Shown here: positions 29,201-39,430 of the stretch, piece by piece
Position numbering within the stretch: position 1 is the stretch's first letter
How the letters are laid out: each line of letters starts with the position of its first letter
Assembly: GCA_024362935.1 (NCBI GenBank)
Contig: JANCRA010000018.1
Coordinates: forward strand, 1,302,001 to 1,366,000
DNA length: 64,000 nt
Source: Setophaga petechia
Taxonomy: Eukaryota > Chordata > Aves > Passeriformes > Parulidae
Direction: 5' to 3'
Position numbers and translations under genes: made by a program
The notes under the pieces: model-generated
Database searches by the model: none
What the model was told of the DNA's origin: nothing
What the model saw: the letters and a program-made list of their open reading frames with translations, nothing else

Positions 29201-32200
29201 AAAAGAGCCTTTGCTTTGAGAGGAGTTTACCCTAGTTTCATCTGTCGTCTGCTTTATTTGACATTCTCAGAAAAGGTGGGAATAAGATTCCATGAGAAGG
29301 TGATTTATTAGGACAGCACAGTGGAGTGGAAGAGTTCAGAAGATCCTGGAAAACTGTAAGGTGCAGAAAAGGTGTTACCCTGCTGGCAAATTGTCAATGG
29401 TCTGAGGGGGCAGAGGAGGAGCAGGCAGCAGGACAGGGCCAAACACTGAGCTGAGGGCCAGCCTGATCCCCTCTGTGCTCCAGGGACCCCACAGACCCAA
29501 ATCCCTGCCTGTGCAATGACAGAATGGACAGAGTGATACAGGGAATTGAAACACAATCTGGACTTGCCAACTGTGCTAAAATAATGCAGTTAATACAACC
29601 CTGAGTGCTCAGTCCTGACCCATCAAACACAGCAGGCTGGGTTCCAGGAGATGCACTAACATGGAATATGTGCTCTCACTGTCAGGATAAATCTCACATC
29701 CTAACCTTTAAGTCTCAGCACTAAAATATGATCCCAGCCAGTCAGCAAACATGGAGAGAGCTGGTATATTTTAGATGAGGAATAGATTTGGAAAGGTTCT
29801 TTGACAGGCCTATTCCCCTACAGCCACCCAATGACATTTTAAATCATTCAACTGAACTTTAGCAGAAAAAAACCCCAAAACCCCAACTCCTGCCAAGAAG
29901 GGTGAAGAGCACAGACCACCACACCTCCCAGATGGACAACCACCACTGCCAGTGTCTAAGGTGACAATCTGCTTTCTCTAATGTGTGTCATGTACTGACA
30001 GCCTTTTGGTCATGCCCTTAAACCAAACAGAGCTGCTCAATAAGAACACAGCCATCCCCAGGATCCTCCCCAAATCCACACCTGCTCCTAGGCCAGGCTG
30101 AAGAGGTTTCCATCAAAGAAAGGTGTTTGTGTAACACAATCTTCTGAAGCAGTGCTTAAAGCAAAGAGAGCAGACTCTCATGATTTCAACTTTTCAAGCT
30201 TTAAACCAACAGAAATATTTGGGATCAGCTGGCAGGGTTTCAGCTCTGTCATCAGCAGATCTACCTCTGCACGGATGTTGTCTCTATTCCCTTCTCCAGG
30301 CTCCATTTATCCTAGATCTGGGAAGTGCTTAGACATTAATATTCTTTTTTAGAAAAGTACTACAGAAGAACAAGGCCCAAGGCAGTGATTACAAATATTA
30401 TTATTTCAGTGGTTGGCTTCTAGCAAAAATCACAGCTCCATTCCTGCTAGAAAGGACCTTACTGCCAAGAGGTTCTGCTCCACTTTTTGCAGGGAGGGCT
30501 CAAGAAAAGGTTTCACCTTTAACCTGATCTGAGATCCCTGAGTGAGCAGAAAAATTCATTCAAGTCCTGGAGGAAAGAGTGGAGGAAGGGAAATAACAGC
30601 ATAAATTCCATCTGAATTCAGAGGCAGAGCTTGAATGAAAATGTAAGAGCAATGTGCATGGGAGGAGGGAGTGTAGATAATTTACTACTGCTGTTGTAAA
30701 GTTTATGGAAGTAAAAAAAAAAATTGTAGAATTTGCTCTTTTAACTATATACACACCCACACAACCTGTCTTGGTAACTCTGCTTCTATCATTAATGGTC
30801 ACCTGAATTCAAAAAAAAAACAAACCCACACATCTTTCTTTTTCAGTCAGATGTTACCTTACCTACCCCTGTATTTTAATTATCAGTTGCAATTATTTCC
30901 CATTGTATAACTTAGATTATTTGATACAAAGCTTCAAAGCTGTGTGTTTCAGATACAGAATTACTTTCCTTCTTTTCAAAGCTGAGTATGGGTGGATTCA
31001 CTGGGATTAGCATACAGATCAAGTATTAGGATAACAATCTGTATTTTAAAATCAGCAATGATAAAAAGAGACATAAAAGGCATCCTACTGAACTGATCTC
31101 ACATCCTGCTGATTTTTACACCAAATAGTTTCACTGCAGAGTCAATAAAAGGAATGTCATCAGCAAATAATGTTGAAGTTTGAAAGCGTCTTCAAATGCC
31201 TCTCACCAGAACAGAAATGCAGTTTCCAAACATCTCCACACACGTGTAACAGTCACCTGCAGTGAAATCCACTCTGGCAAAGCAGAACTGCTAATGCATT
31301 TGATTACTGTAAGAGCAGTTCTATGACTAATTCAGAAATGACACAGACCTGTGTGATAAATCCAAGATGTCTATTTTTAGAACCATATCAACGCAAAAAA
31401 CAAAAACCAAGCCTAGCCTGAAGTCAGGCTTATAATTAGTCCGTGTTCTTTTGCTGGACTTCAAAATGGAAGTGATTTAATCTGTCCCAATACACCCAGT
31501 GTGTGTCTCACAAGAGACCCCACAGCCTGTGCTCCAGTTCCAGCAGTCAGCAACACCAGAACTGTTATACAGCACAACTGAAACAGGTCACGAATGTTGG
31601 AAAAATAACCACAACAACATATCCCCGTTTCTCTTTCTTTTTCGCCTCTTTGGGAATGTGAAAGTGAAGCCATTACTTTACCAAAACACAAACAGGTATG
31701 ACACAGCTCCAAAGGGACAAAAATACATTCCAGCGTGTGAACACATACCAGAGCAGAATGAGTTTCTCTGATAACAGGAACAGCTCAAGGTTTCAGCCAC
31801 CCAGTATGTGCGAGCTACAGGAAAAACACCAACCCAACTCACCAGTTCAGTGAGCAACTTAATGGGACACCCCAGCCCTGAGCGCTCAGTCCCCAAGGGG
31901 GGCACAGCCGGGGGGAGCCTGCGGAGGAGGAATCCCAGAATCAATCGGGCTGGAAAAGACATCCAAGATCAGCGAGTCCGACCTTTGAACAAACACCACC
32001 TTGTCATCCAGACCATGGCACCCACTGCCACGTCCGGCCTCTCCTCAAACACCTCCAGGAACGGTGACTCCACCACCTCCCAGGGCAGCCCATTCCGGTG
32101 TCTAATCACCCCTTTCTGTGAATAATTTCTCCCTAATGTTCAACCTACACCTCCCCTAGCGCAGGAAGGGGGAAGGAGCCGAGGCGCCCTTTCTCCCTGC

Positions 32201-32590
32201 CCGCCGCAGCCACCTGACAGCGCTCCGCTCCGAGAGGACGAGCTAAAAATAAATACACACAAAAATAAAACACATCCGGGCCTGCGCCCGCCGGGCCCGG
32301 CCCGAGCGAACCAGCACCAGGCCGGGAACCCCGGAGCGGGGCCAGGCCCCAGCCCCGCGGCCGCGGGAAGGGCGGGCAGAAGGACGAGCCCTGGGCGCTG
32401 CCTCAGGGCCGGAGGAAGGAGGTCACCGCCCGGCCGGGACGGGAAGGGACACCCCGCGCACCTTCCCCGCACGCCGAGGCCGCCCTCAGCCGCTTCCTCA
32501 CCCCGGCCGCCCCTCTCGCAGCCCGGGAGGGCGCGGCGGGCCCCGCGTCCAGCCCGCGAGAGCCGGGCAGGGCAGGGCTCGGCACCTCAC
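26255..32590 (-). other. PDCD10 5' intron(s)
   Basis: This interval separates the CpG-island first exon from the start-codon exon. It contains a CR1 fragment at its upstream end. Additional 5' UTR exons may lie here, but I cannot point to one with confidence. Confidence 0.7.
31930..32152 (-). mobile_element. CR1 LINE 3' fragment beside the CpG island
   Basis: Seen in reverse it begins with the AATCCCAGAATCAATCGGGC block (CR1 3' end), then GAAAAGACATCCAAGATCAG, then the CCTCCAGGAACGGTGACTCC and CCTAATGTTCAACCTACACC blocks. It retains many CpG dinucleotides, unlike the CR1 copies to the left. Confidence 0.85.
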
Positions 32591-32710
32591 CTGCCCCGGC
32601 CCGCCGAGCCCCCGCTGCTCCCGAGGGGCTTCGCCGCCGCCGCCGCGCCGGAAGCGCCCGCGAGGAGCAGGAGGAGGAGGAGGAGGAGGAGGAGGAGGAA
32701 GATCCGCGGT
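32591..32710 (-). other. PDCD10: PDCD10 non-coding first exon (5' end approximate)
   Basis: On the minus strand the CpG island contains a clean donor, CAG followed by GTGAGG, with the exon edge at 32591. The exon would include a (CCT)n tract in the transcript, seen as (GGA)n on the plus strand. The transcription start is not visible; about 32.7 kb is a guess from the neighbouring promoter. An alternative donor (CGGG followed by GTGAGG) lies near 32495. The intron to the start-codon exon would be about 6.3 kb. Other 5' UTR exons may exist within it. Confidence 0.55.
32668..32699 (+). repeat. (GGA)n trinucleotide tract
   Basis: About nine GGA units lie inside the presumed PDCD10 first exon, so the transcript carries (CCU)n in its 5' UTR. 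The tract is G-rich on the plus strand and could vary in length between individuals. Confidence 0.85.
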
Positions 32711-32750
32711 GTTACCACACACCAGGCGTTGTCCGGAACCGCGCACGGGG

Positions 32751-32766
32751 CCCTGGGGCTCGTAGT
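32751..32766 (-). promoter_or_regulatory. Weaker second ACTAC...CCCAG element
   Basis: Read on the minus strand this gives ACTACGAGCCCCAGGG, agreeing at about 11 of 16 positions with the ZNF143/SBS core. It lies 12 bp from the stronger site and in the opposite orientation. It may be chance in GC-rich sequence. Confidence 0.3.
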
Positions 32767-32778
32767 CCGCCCTCCACG

Positions 32779-32798
32779 ACCACAAGCCCCACAATGCC
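32779..32798 (+). promoter_or_regulatory. ZNF143/Staf-type (SBS2) site
   Basis: The 20 bases here match the long ZNF143 element (ACTACAATTCCCAGAATGCC) at 16 of 20 positions by eye, including the ACA-A core, the CCC run and the AATGCC tail. It lies between the two first exons. Such sites are common in bidirectional CpG-island promoters. Binding is inferred, not shown. Confidence 0.55.
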
Positions 32799-32859
32799 GA
32801 GCGGAGCGGGGGCGGGAGCGCACAGCGGGGCGGGCCGGGGCGGGGACAGTGCCCGGGCG

Positions 32860-32975
32860 GAGCGGGGCTCAGAGGAGCCGAGCACAGCCCTCCCTGCACG
32901 GCAGAGCCGCGGCGGAGCGCGGAGCGGCGGCAGCACCGCCGGGCAGCGGGCGGGGCGGCGGCGGCGGGAGGGCTG
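32860..32975 (+). other. SERPINI1: SERPINI1 non-coding first exon (5' end approximate)
   Basis: A strong donor (GGCTG followed by GTGAGTGCG) ends the exon at 32975 inside the CpG island. No ATG-led frame here joins the coding exon, which agrees with the known non-coding first exon of SERPINI1. The transcription start cannot be read; about 32.86 kb is an estimate. The two opposing donors of this locus are only 384 bp apart. Confidence 0.6.
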
Positions 32976-35900
32976 GTGAGTGCGCCCGTCCCTTCGCGGG
33001 GCTGTGGGACCGAATGAACCGGGCGGCTCCGGCTCGTTTCTTACACCGTGCTGGAGTAGCGGCGGTGCGGAGGAGCCGCTGCCCGTGCGGGGGTCGCCGG
33101 CGTTCCCTCGGCGCCGGAGGGAGGGAGGCAGGCACGGGCTGCGCCCGCTGCGGCGGGAGAGGAGGCGTTCGGGATCAGAGCTGCTCCTCCGGCGTGGGAT
33201 AAGCGGCGGGGAGCGGCAGGCAAGCCCAGGAACCCTCCGGTGCTCGCTCGGCTGCTGCGGGCGGCCGGGGAGGGACGCGCTCTCCGTCTCCCTTTCCGCT
33301 CTCCGCGCGGAGCTCAGCCCGCGCCCCGGCGGAGTTGGGCTCGGGTGAAGGAAGGGTCGCGGTGCCGTGCTCCAGAACCCGCCCGCGGTGTCCTGCGGCT
33401 CCCCGCGGCCGCCCAGACCCTTCTCAGCCTGCCCGTGAGGGGTTCTCCCGCCGGTGGCAGCCCCGTCCTGGCGGCTCGCTCGGAGCGCCGCAGAGCGTCT
33501 GTGCGCCCCGGGTGCTGGCCATTAAAAGAACTAAACTTGGGCGTTATTTGTCGGGGTGGTTCTGATCCTTGTGAGCTTCGAGGTTTGGAGTTTCGAATTA
33601 CATCGTAGGAAGAGCTCAACGGTTAAAATTTAATATTAATATTAAAGCATCAACTCTGTTCTAGGTCCGAATTTGCATTTCTGATGTGTCGCTGTTAACG
33701 TTCACTTTTTAAAAATGCTGATCGCTCCTACCTAATGTTAAGGCACTGAGTTCCCCAATGTGAACGTGGGAATGAAGCATTAAACTTGTCAGGCTTCGGC
33801 TGTAACTTCTTGCAGTGCTGCTGGCAGGGTGGGAAGAGTTGGGTGCCTTTGGGGACAGAGGGACGATGTGCAGGTGTCCGTGTGTGTCACCCATCCACAT
33901 CTCCTCCTTCGGGGTGGGCGAGGGCTCTGGCTGGGGGAAAAAGAGGAAAAAAGGCACCTGGGTTGTTACACGTGTGAATTTCCTCCTTCCCACCCCTCCT
34001 TGTTTTGTTTTAATCAGATCTCTCGTATATCGGTGGGTGATCTCTCACATATCAAGTACTCTATGCATCCTGGTATTAAAGGGCTGCTTAAAAACTGCAG
34101 TAAATAATGTGTATGAGTTTTGTACTCTTAATCACCTTTGAGCTCAGCTTCTTCAATTTTCCCCTCATTTTGATCTGGTGATTTGGTCTAACGGAAAATT
34201 ACACCCTTCTGTGTAGGGGAGAGGTGTTCAGTAAAATGATGTAGAATAGATTGAGCCAAATGTCTGCTTAATGGTTATTTATCCTGTCTGTGGAATTAGT
34301 ATGTTTTAAGCAAAGCTACAAAGCTGCAGTCATAGAGCTGCTAAAACTTAAGATACTTACCTCTTCCATCAATTTTGTGATACTTTTCCAGATTCTCTCA
34401 GGTCTTGGTTGGAGTTCTTGGGGTTGGACCATGAGGCTTGGACTAGATTCACATTGCTATTTTACATCCATTGTATTTTTTAGAATTACTCTGGCTTGGT
34501 TGAGTGTGATGAGGAATAATTGCTAAGGGAAGGGAGGGAGCAGAAAAGGGTGATATTCTTTTTTTTTTCAGGTGTGGGTTGTCTACAGAATTACACAGGG
34601 CAGCCTAAGATGTAATGCAGTGTGAAGGCTTGTGGCAGTGTAAAGTTTCCTGTTAAAGGCAGTCATGAGTTCCAAAATTTGACCTCATGAGACTGCCTGT
34701 CCTGTATTTTCACATCCTCTAGACCAGTTTGAGTTGGGATTTTGAAATTTGCTCTGAGTTTGTCTCTTCATCTGCCATTGTCAGGGATTTGCTCACATGT
34801 AGATGAAAGTTATTCATGAGCATGTCAGTCATCTCCTTTCATATTCAGGGGTGAACAGTTCTAGGAACACTATTGTTGTAACAACTCTCTTGAAATTTAT
34901 TCTGTTGATGTCAATGTTGTATTTATGTGTAGCTTAGTTCAGTTTATAACCTTGTGTATCACAGCACGTAGCCATGAAAATGGGTTAGTGCTGGTAGAAT
35001 TCTTCACAGCAGGATCTGACTACTCCCCGCTCTTTAAAGGCTTTTGCAAATAATGCTTTACTTATCAAAAGTTCAAATTTATTTTTTGGGCTGCTCATCA
35101 TCACTGGAGACACATTGTTGGCATGCCTGAATACTTTTTAAAATAATTTCTAGCAATTTGTGTTCTGTGTGGGCAATACATTATTCTGTCTGTGTAAAGC
35201 ACAGGCTGAATTAATACAGGGTACATCTGTCCTATAGTGAGTCTTCAGGCTGTCCTTATCTGAATTAAGCTGTGTGTTCAAAATAACGTTAAAAATTGGT
35301 GTGTAAGCATGGTTTCCAAAGTTAATGTTTGGTTTTCCTTATTTTATATCGCTTGCATGTCTCTGATACAATATAATGGGCAGATGGTAGGGAAAGATGT
35401 CTGTATAGTCAGCTGTAATTAGTGATAAATGTGTCTTTATGAATATATACATACTTTGTATGGATGAAAAAACAGAGTAGTTTAATTTGGGAATCCCGTA
35501 AAAAAATTTGGGTTTGTCTTCTCAGCATGGTCTTGTGCACTGGATGATTAAACATTAACAGAACGTAGAGGTGGGGGAATAACATGCCATGTATTCCTGT
35601 AGGAGGCAGGGAAATACTTTCTGAGTCTTGAATTATTGAATTGACAGGAAGACACATTTTCTGTCAACTTCTTTGTGAAACAGTCCAGGACATAAAGCTG
35701 TAGCCACTTCAGGACAAAAAAATTAATCCCATAGTTCATTAATAACGGTGAAGTTTTTGGTGCTTATTTTCCCTCTGTGCTTGGCATTTGAAGCAGTGCC
35801 AAACGACAGGGATGTACAGATGTATTGGTCCCATGAAGAAGGTGTTTATTTCAGGTGTAAATACCTCAGTGCAGTCACTAGGAAGGTTGTGTTGGAGAAG

Positions 35901-36938
35901 GTCTGTAGCTGTAAAGTAATGTGAGAATAGTTCCTTGCCTGCTTGTGGCTTGGGTAGTTCTCAATAGCATCTCGTTTGGTGGCCTTAATGAAGTATCTGT
36001 GATAAAGAATTGTTCTTATGTGGTGTGATTAAAATATCAGCTCTAAGGTCGTGTTCTGGTTTGTTTAATACACTTCAAAGCTAATGATTATGAGAACTGC
36101 AGACCGTGGCTAATGGGATAAAAGCTGTGTGAGTTATCCATGTCCTTTTTGGGCTTTTGGAGTCATTGCAGAGCAGCTGTGGCTGTGAGATGGGAAAAGA
36201 GGAAATTTCTTATTCATACAAGCTAATGAGTTAAATGTGTGTATGGCTTTTGGGTTAATGAGATTTGACCTCGTGTGTTGTAAAGAATTTTTGGTTTAGT
36301 TCAGTGTTTAAATATTATGATAATTCTTGAGAAATATTTTTGCAGACCTTGAGACTCCTCTTTCAGGAAGAATCAATAATGACAAGTAATTTACTGTCTA
36401 GAAGAAGAAAGTTAAAACAATGTGGTCATATTTAGTTTTAACCAACTAGCTTCCAATTTATAGGCTGGCTGTCTTTGCACTAATTTATGAACCTTGTGTA
36501 CTTCAGCCCTGAAGTCTTTAATCATTACAACCAAAGAAATAATTGCTTAATAATGCTCTCTGTTCCTGCTCTGCCGTGTGAGTCTGACAGTTCCAGCCCC
36601 GTGATGCCTTGATGGCCTAATGGACAATCTGCTGCTTCTAGAAAGATCTATTGTGTCCCAACCCAAACTGAAACTGTGCCATATGTGCAGGGGGGTGTCA
36701 GATGTACAAGCCAAGCCCTTGTTAGCCAGCAGTGATCTCCCCAGACTGTGGAAGAGCTGCAGCTCCTGTGCTTTTCCTTTCCTCTAATTCTGTCATGCAT
36801 GTTTCTGTGTGTGCCGTGGGTTTGGGGGGGATTTCCTCATCTCAGAAGAGAGAACTCTCATTTCCTTTTTAACCTTCCTGCACAACAGAAAGGCTTTTAA
36901 CCTTTCTGCATACTAAAGGCTTTGTTTTGCTTTTGCAG

Positions 36939-37277
36939 TTCTGAGAATTCTGCTCAGACAATTCCCTTTGCAGCAAGACAAAACGCCCAAGCGCCGCTCA
37001 CCAGTTGCGTTCTGCATCTGGTACTGCTCGAGCAGCAGTTCCATCCCAGCCTTGATTCTCCTGTGGAACTTTGGAGTGAGCTGGAGGACTTGGACATCTA
37101 CTTTTCACTGTGATTTTTTTAAGTGCCCTTGGCATGTCAAGGTAGTGTTAAGAGCGTGGGTACTTTGCCAAAGACAGCCTGTCGGAACTGCTCAGCATCA
37201 CTCAGCCGCTGGAGATTGCCTCCTTCCCTGGCACAGCAGCGAAGTGCCAGGGTTTGGGGACTGTCTCCGTGGCTGAG
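36939..37277 (+). other. Exon-like patch in SERPINI1 intron 1
   Basis: A strong acceptor (TTTGTTTTGCTTTTGCAG, ending 36938) leads into a patch with several CpGs in otherwise CpG-poor DNA. Possible donors follow at 37142 (AAG then GTAGTG) and 37278 (GAG then GTGATG). One frame reads protein-like to a stop (ending ELEDLDIYFSL), but I do not recognise it. It may be an alternative 5' exon of SERPINI1, a retrocopy fragment, or a conserved element. Confidence 0.3.
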
Positions 37278-38621
37278 GTGATGTTTGCTGCCCTAGTTTT
37301 TCCCCATACGTCTCGGTTATGTAAGTTGGAAAGAAAGGTCTGAAGATTTAAGGCATCATTTTTTAATTGGTACACCAAAACTGCCCTTTTCCTGTGTTTT
37401 GGGGTTTTTTTCCACGTTTAAATTAAAGCAGCTCCTGGAGCATTTAATGACTGTGTACTTCACACAGCAATTGGAGTTCACTGAAGCAACTCATGTTTTC
37501 TCTCTCAGATATCTTTTTCTCAAACGAAGCATTTGCTCCAGTTTCTAAACTATTTAAAGTAATTAATCAAAACCTAAGATGACAGGAACAGCTTCTGTAA
37601 CATCAGGTCCTCAACTTGAGATGAGGTTGATGCAAAGGGAGAGTGCCCAAGTCCCCACCAGTGTGTGTAAAGCCTGTAGGTGAATGATGACCTTTTCATC
37701 TGCTATGAGATATGAGAAGTGGGAGGAAGAAGACAGGGGAGCCGAGTTATTTTTACTGTAAATATGTCAGTTTATTGACTTGTTAATTTCAGATTTATTC
37801 AAAAAAGCAGGAGGAGGAAACACTAATGTCTGCCAAAAACAAAGTAATTAGTGGGAGTTGAAAGATGTCTAATGACTCTTGCAAGTACTAAAGAGGAATA
37901 AACTGGTCTCTTATTAAACTGGATATGGACTTTTAAAAAACTGTAGTAATTCTGTTTTATCTTTAAAGCATGTGCAATTGCATATGGTAAATAAAAACCT
38001 AAAGTAACATTGTTTATTCACAGCAACATTACAGGCAGAGAGTGGGATTTTGATTAAGTAAAAAATTAAAAAACCAAAGCTGACTCCACACTTCTAAAAT
38101 AAGGGTTCAGCTAACACTTGACAAAGCTTGAGTTTGAGTTGAAGATGACAGAAGAGTTTTAGATTAATGCTTAATGTGCCTACTACACCTCCTTGGTCTA
38201 GAGTGACAAACAAGATCTTGTTTCATGACTGCATGTGCTATGGAGCAGCTTCTTTTTTCTGTGCCAGGGGACTCTGGTTGTGATTAGTCCAGTCACAGGA
38301 TCCATCAGCACATCTGCTCTGCTGGTTGTGTCTGTCCAAGGGAGCTGTTGGTGGATCTGCAGGCTGGGGAGCTGGGAAGAAGAGGACAGCAGGGTCTGAG
38401 ATCTGGAGAGAAGAGAGCCAAGGGTTGGGAAGAGCAGCCATGCAGCAGCTGGAAATGAAACCTGGGAGCTTCAGAGCTGAACCCTTTAATTCAGCACTGC
38501 TCTGGTCTGTGGTTGCTGTGATCTCATTTCCATCCTGCAGTAATGCTGATTGAAGTGTGACAGATTGGGATTGTGTGTTGTCCCCAAGTGGTGATAGTGA
38601 AAGTCTGGGAGGGCTCCTCTG

Positions 38622-39430
38622 CCTTTGCCCTGGGTCATTCTGTGCATCTGAGCTGCTGCCCTGCTTTATCCTTCTCCCTCCATGGCCATGGATGCTCCTC
38701 CATCCCCAGGGATCTGCCCTGGGTCATTCTGTGCATCTGAGCTGCTGCCCTGCTTTATCCTCCTCCCTCCATGGCCATTGATGCTCCTCCATCCCCAGGG
38801 ATCTGCCCTTGGGTCATTCTGTGCATCTGAGATGCTGCCCTGCTTTATCCTGCTCCCTCCATGGCCATGGATCCTCCCTCCATCCCCAGGGATCTCCCTT
38901 TGGGTCATTCTGTGCCTCTGAGATGCTGCCCTGCTTTATCTTGCTCCCTCCATCCCCAGGGATCTGCCCCTGGGTCGTTCTCTGCATCTGAGCTGCTGCC
39001 CTGCTTTATCCTGCTCCCTCCATGGCCATGAATCCTCCCTCCATCCCCAGGGATCTGCCCTTGGGTCATTCTGTGCATCTGAACTGCTGCCCTGCTTTAT
39101 CCTCCTCTCTCCATGGCCATGGATGCTCCTCCATCCCCAGGGATCTGCCCCTGGGTCATTCTGTGCATCTGAGCTGCTGCCCTGCTTTATCCTGCTCCCT
39201 CCATCCCTCCATGGCCATGGATGCTCCCTCCATCCCCAGGGATCTCCCTTTGGGTCATTCTGTGCATCTGAGCTGCTGCCCTGCTTTATCCTCCTCTCTC
39301 CATGGCCATTGATGCTCCTCCATCCCCAGGGATCTGCCCCTGGGTCATTCTGTGCATCTGAGCTGCTGCCCTGCTTTATCCTCCTCTCTCCATGGCCACG
39401 GGTGCTCCTCCATCCCCAGGGCTCTGCCCT
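38622..39430 (+). repeat. Minisatellite of about 90 bp, nine copies
   Basis: Units repeat the order GATCTGCCCTGGGTCATTCT, then CTGAGCTGCTGCCCTGCTTT, then CTCCATGGCCATGGATGCTC. One unit near 38940 is shortened by about 22 bp. Long open frames on both strands are produced by the repeat and are not genes. Confidence 0.93.

Larger units (their letters stand above)
32150..33520. promoter_or_regulatory. CpG island, bidirectional PDCD10-SERPINI1 promoter
   Basis: GC content and CpG density rise sharply at about 32.15 kb and fall by about 33.52 kb; the rest of the window is CpG-poor. The island contains GC boxes (GGGGGCGGGA near 32808, GGGGCGGGGAC near 32837) and no obvious TATA box. It sits exactly between a leftward donor (32591) and a rightward donor (after 32975). 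PDCD10 and SERPINI1 are known head-to-head neighbours in vertebrates, so a shared bidirectional promoter is the natural reading. Confidence 0.9.

Noticed and set aside
32729..33608. Open frames of up to 157 codons in the CpG island
   Set aside because: GC-rich DNA lacks stop codons; the frames are rich in Arg, Gly and Ala, cross the SERPINI1 first-exon donor and resemble no protein.
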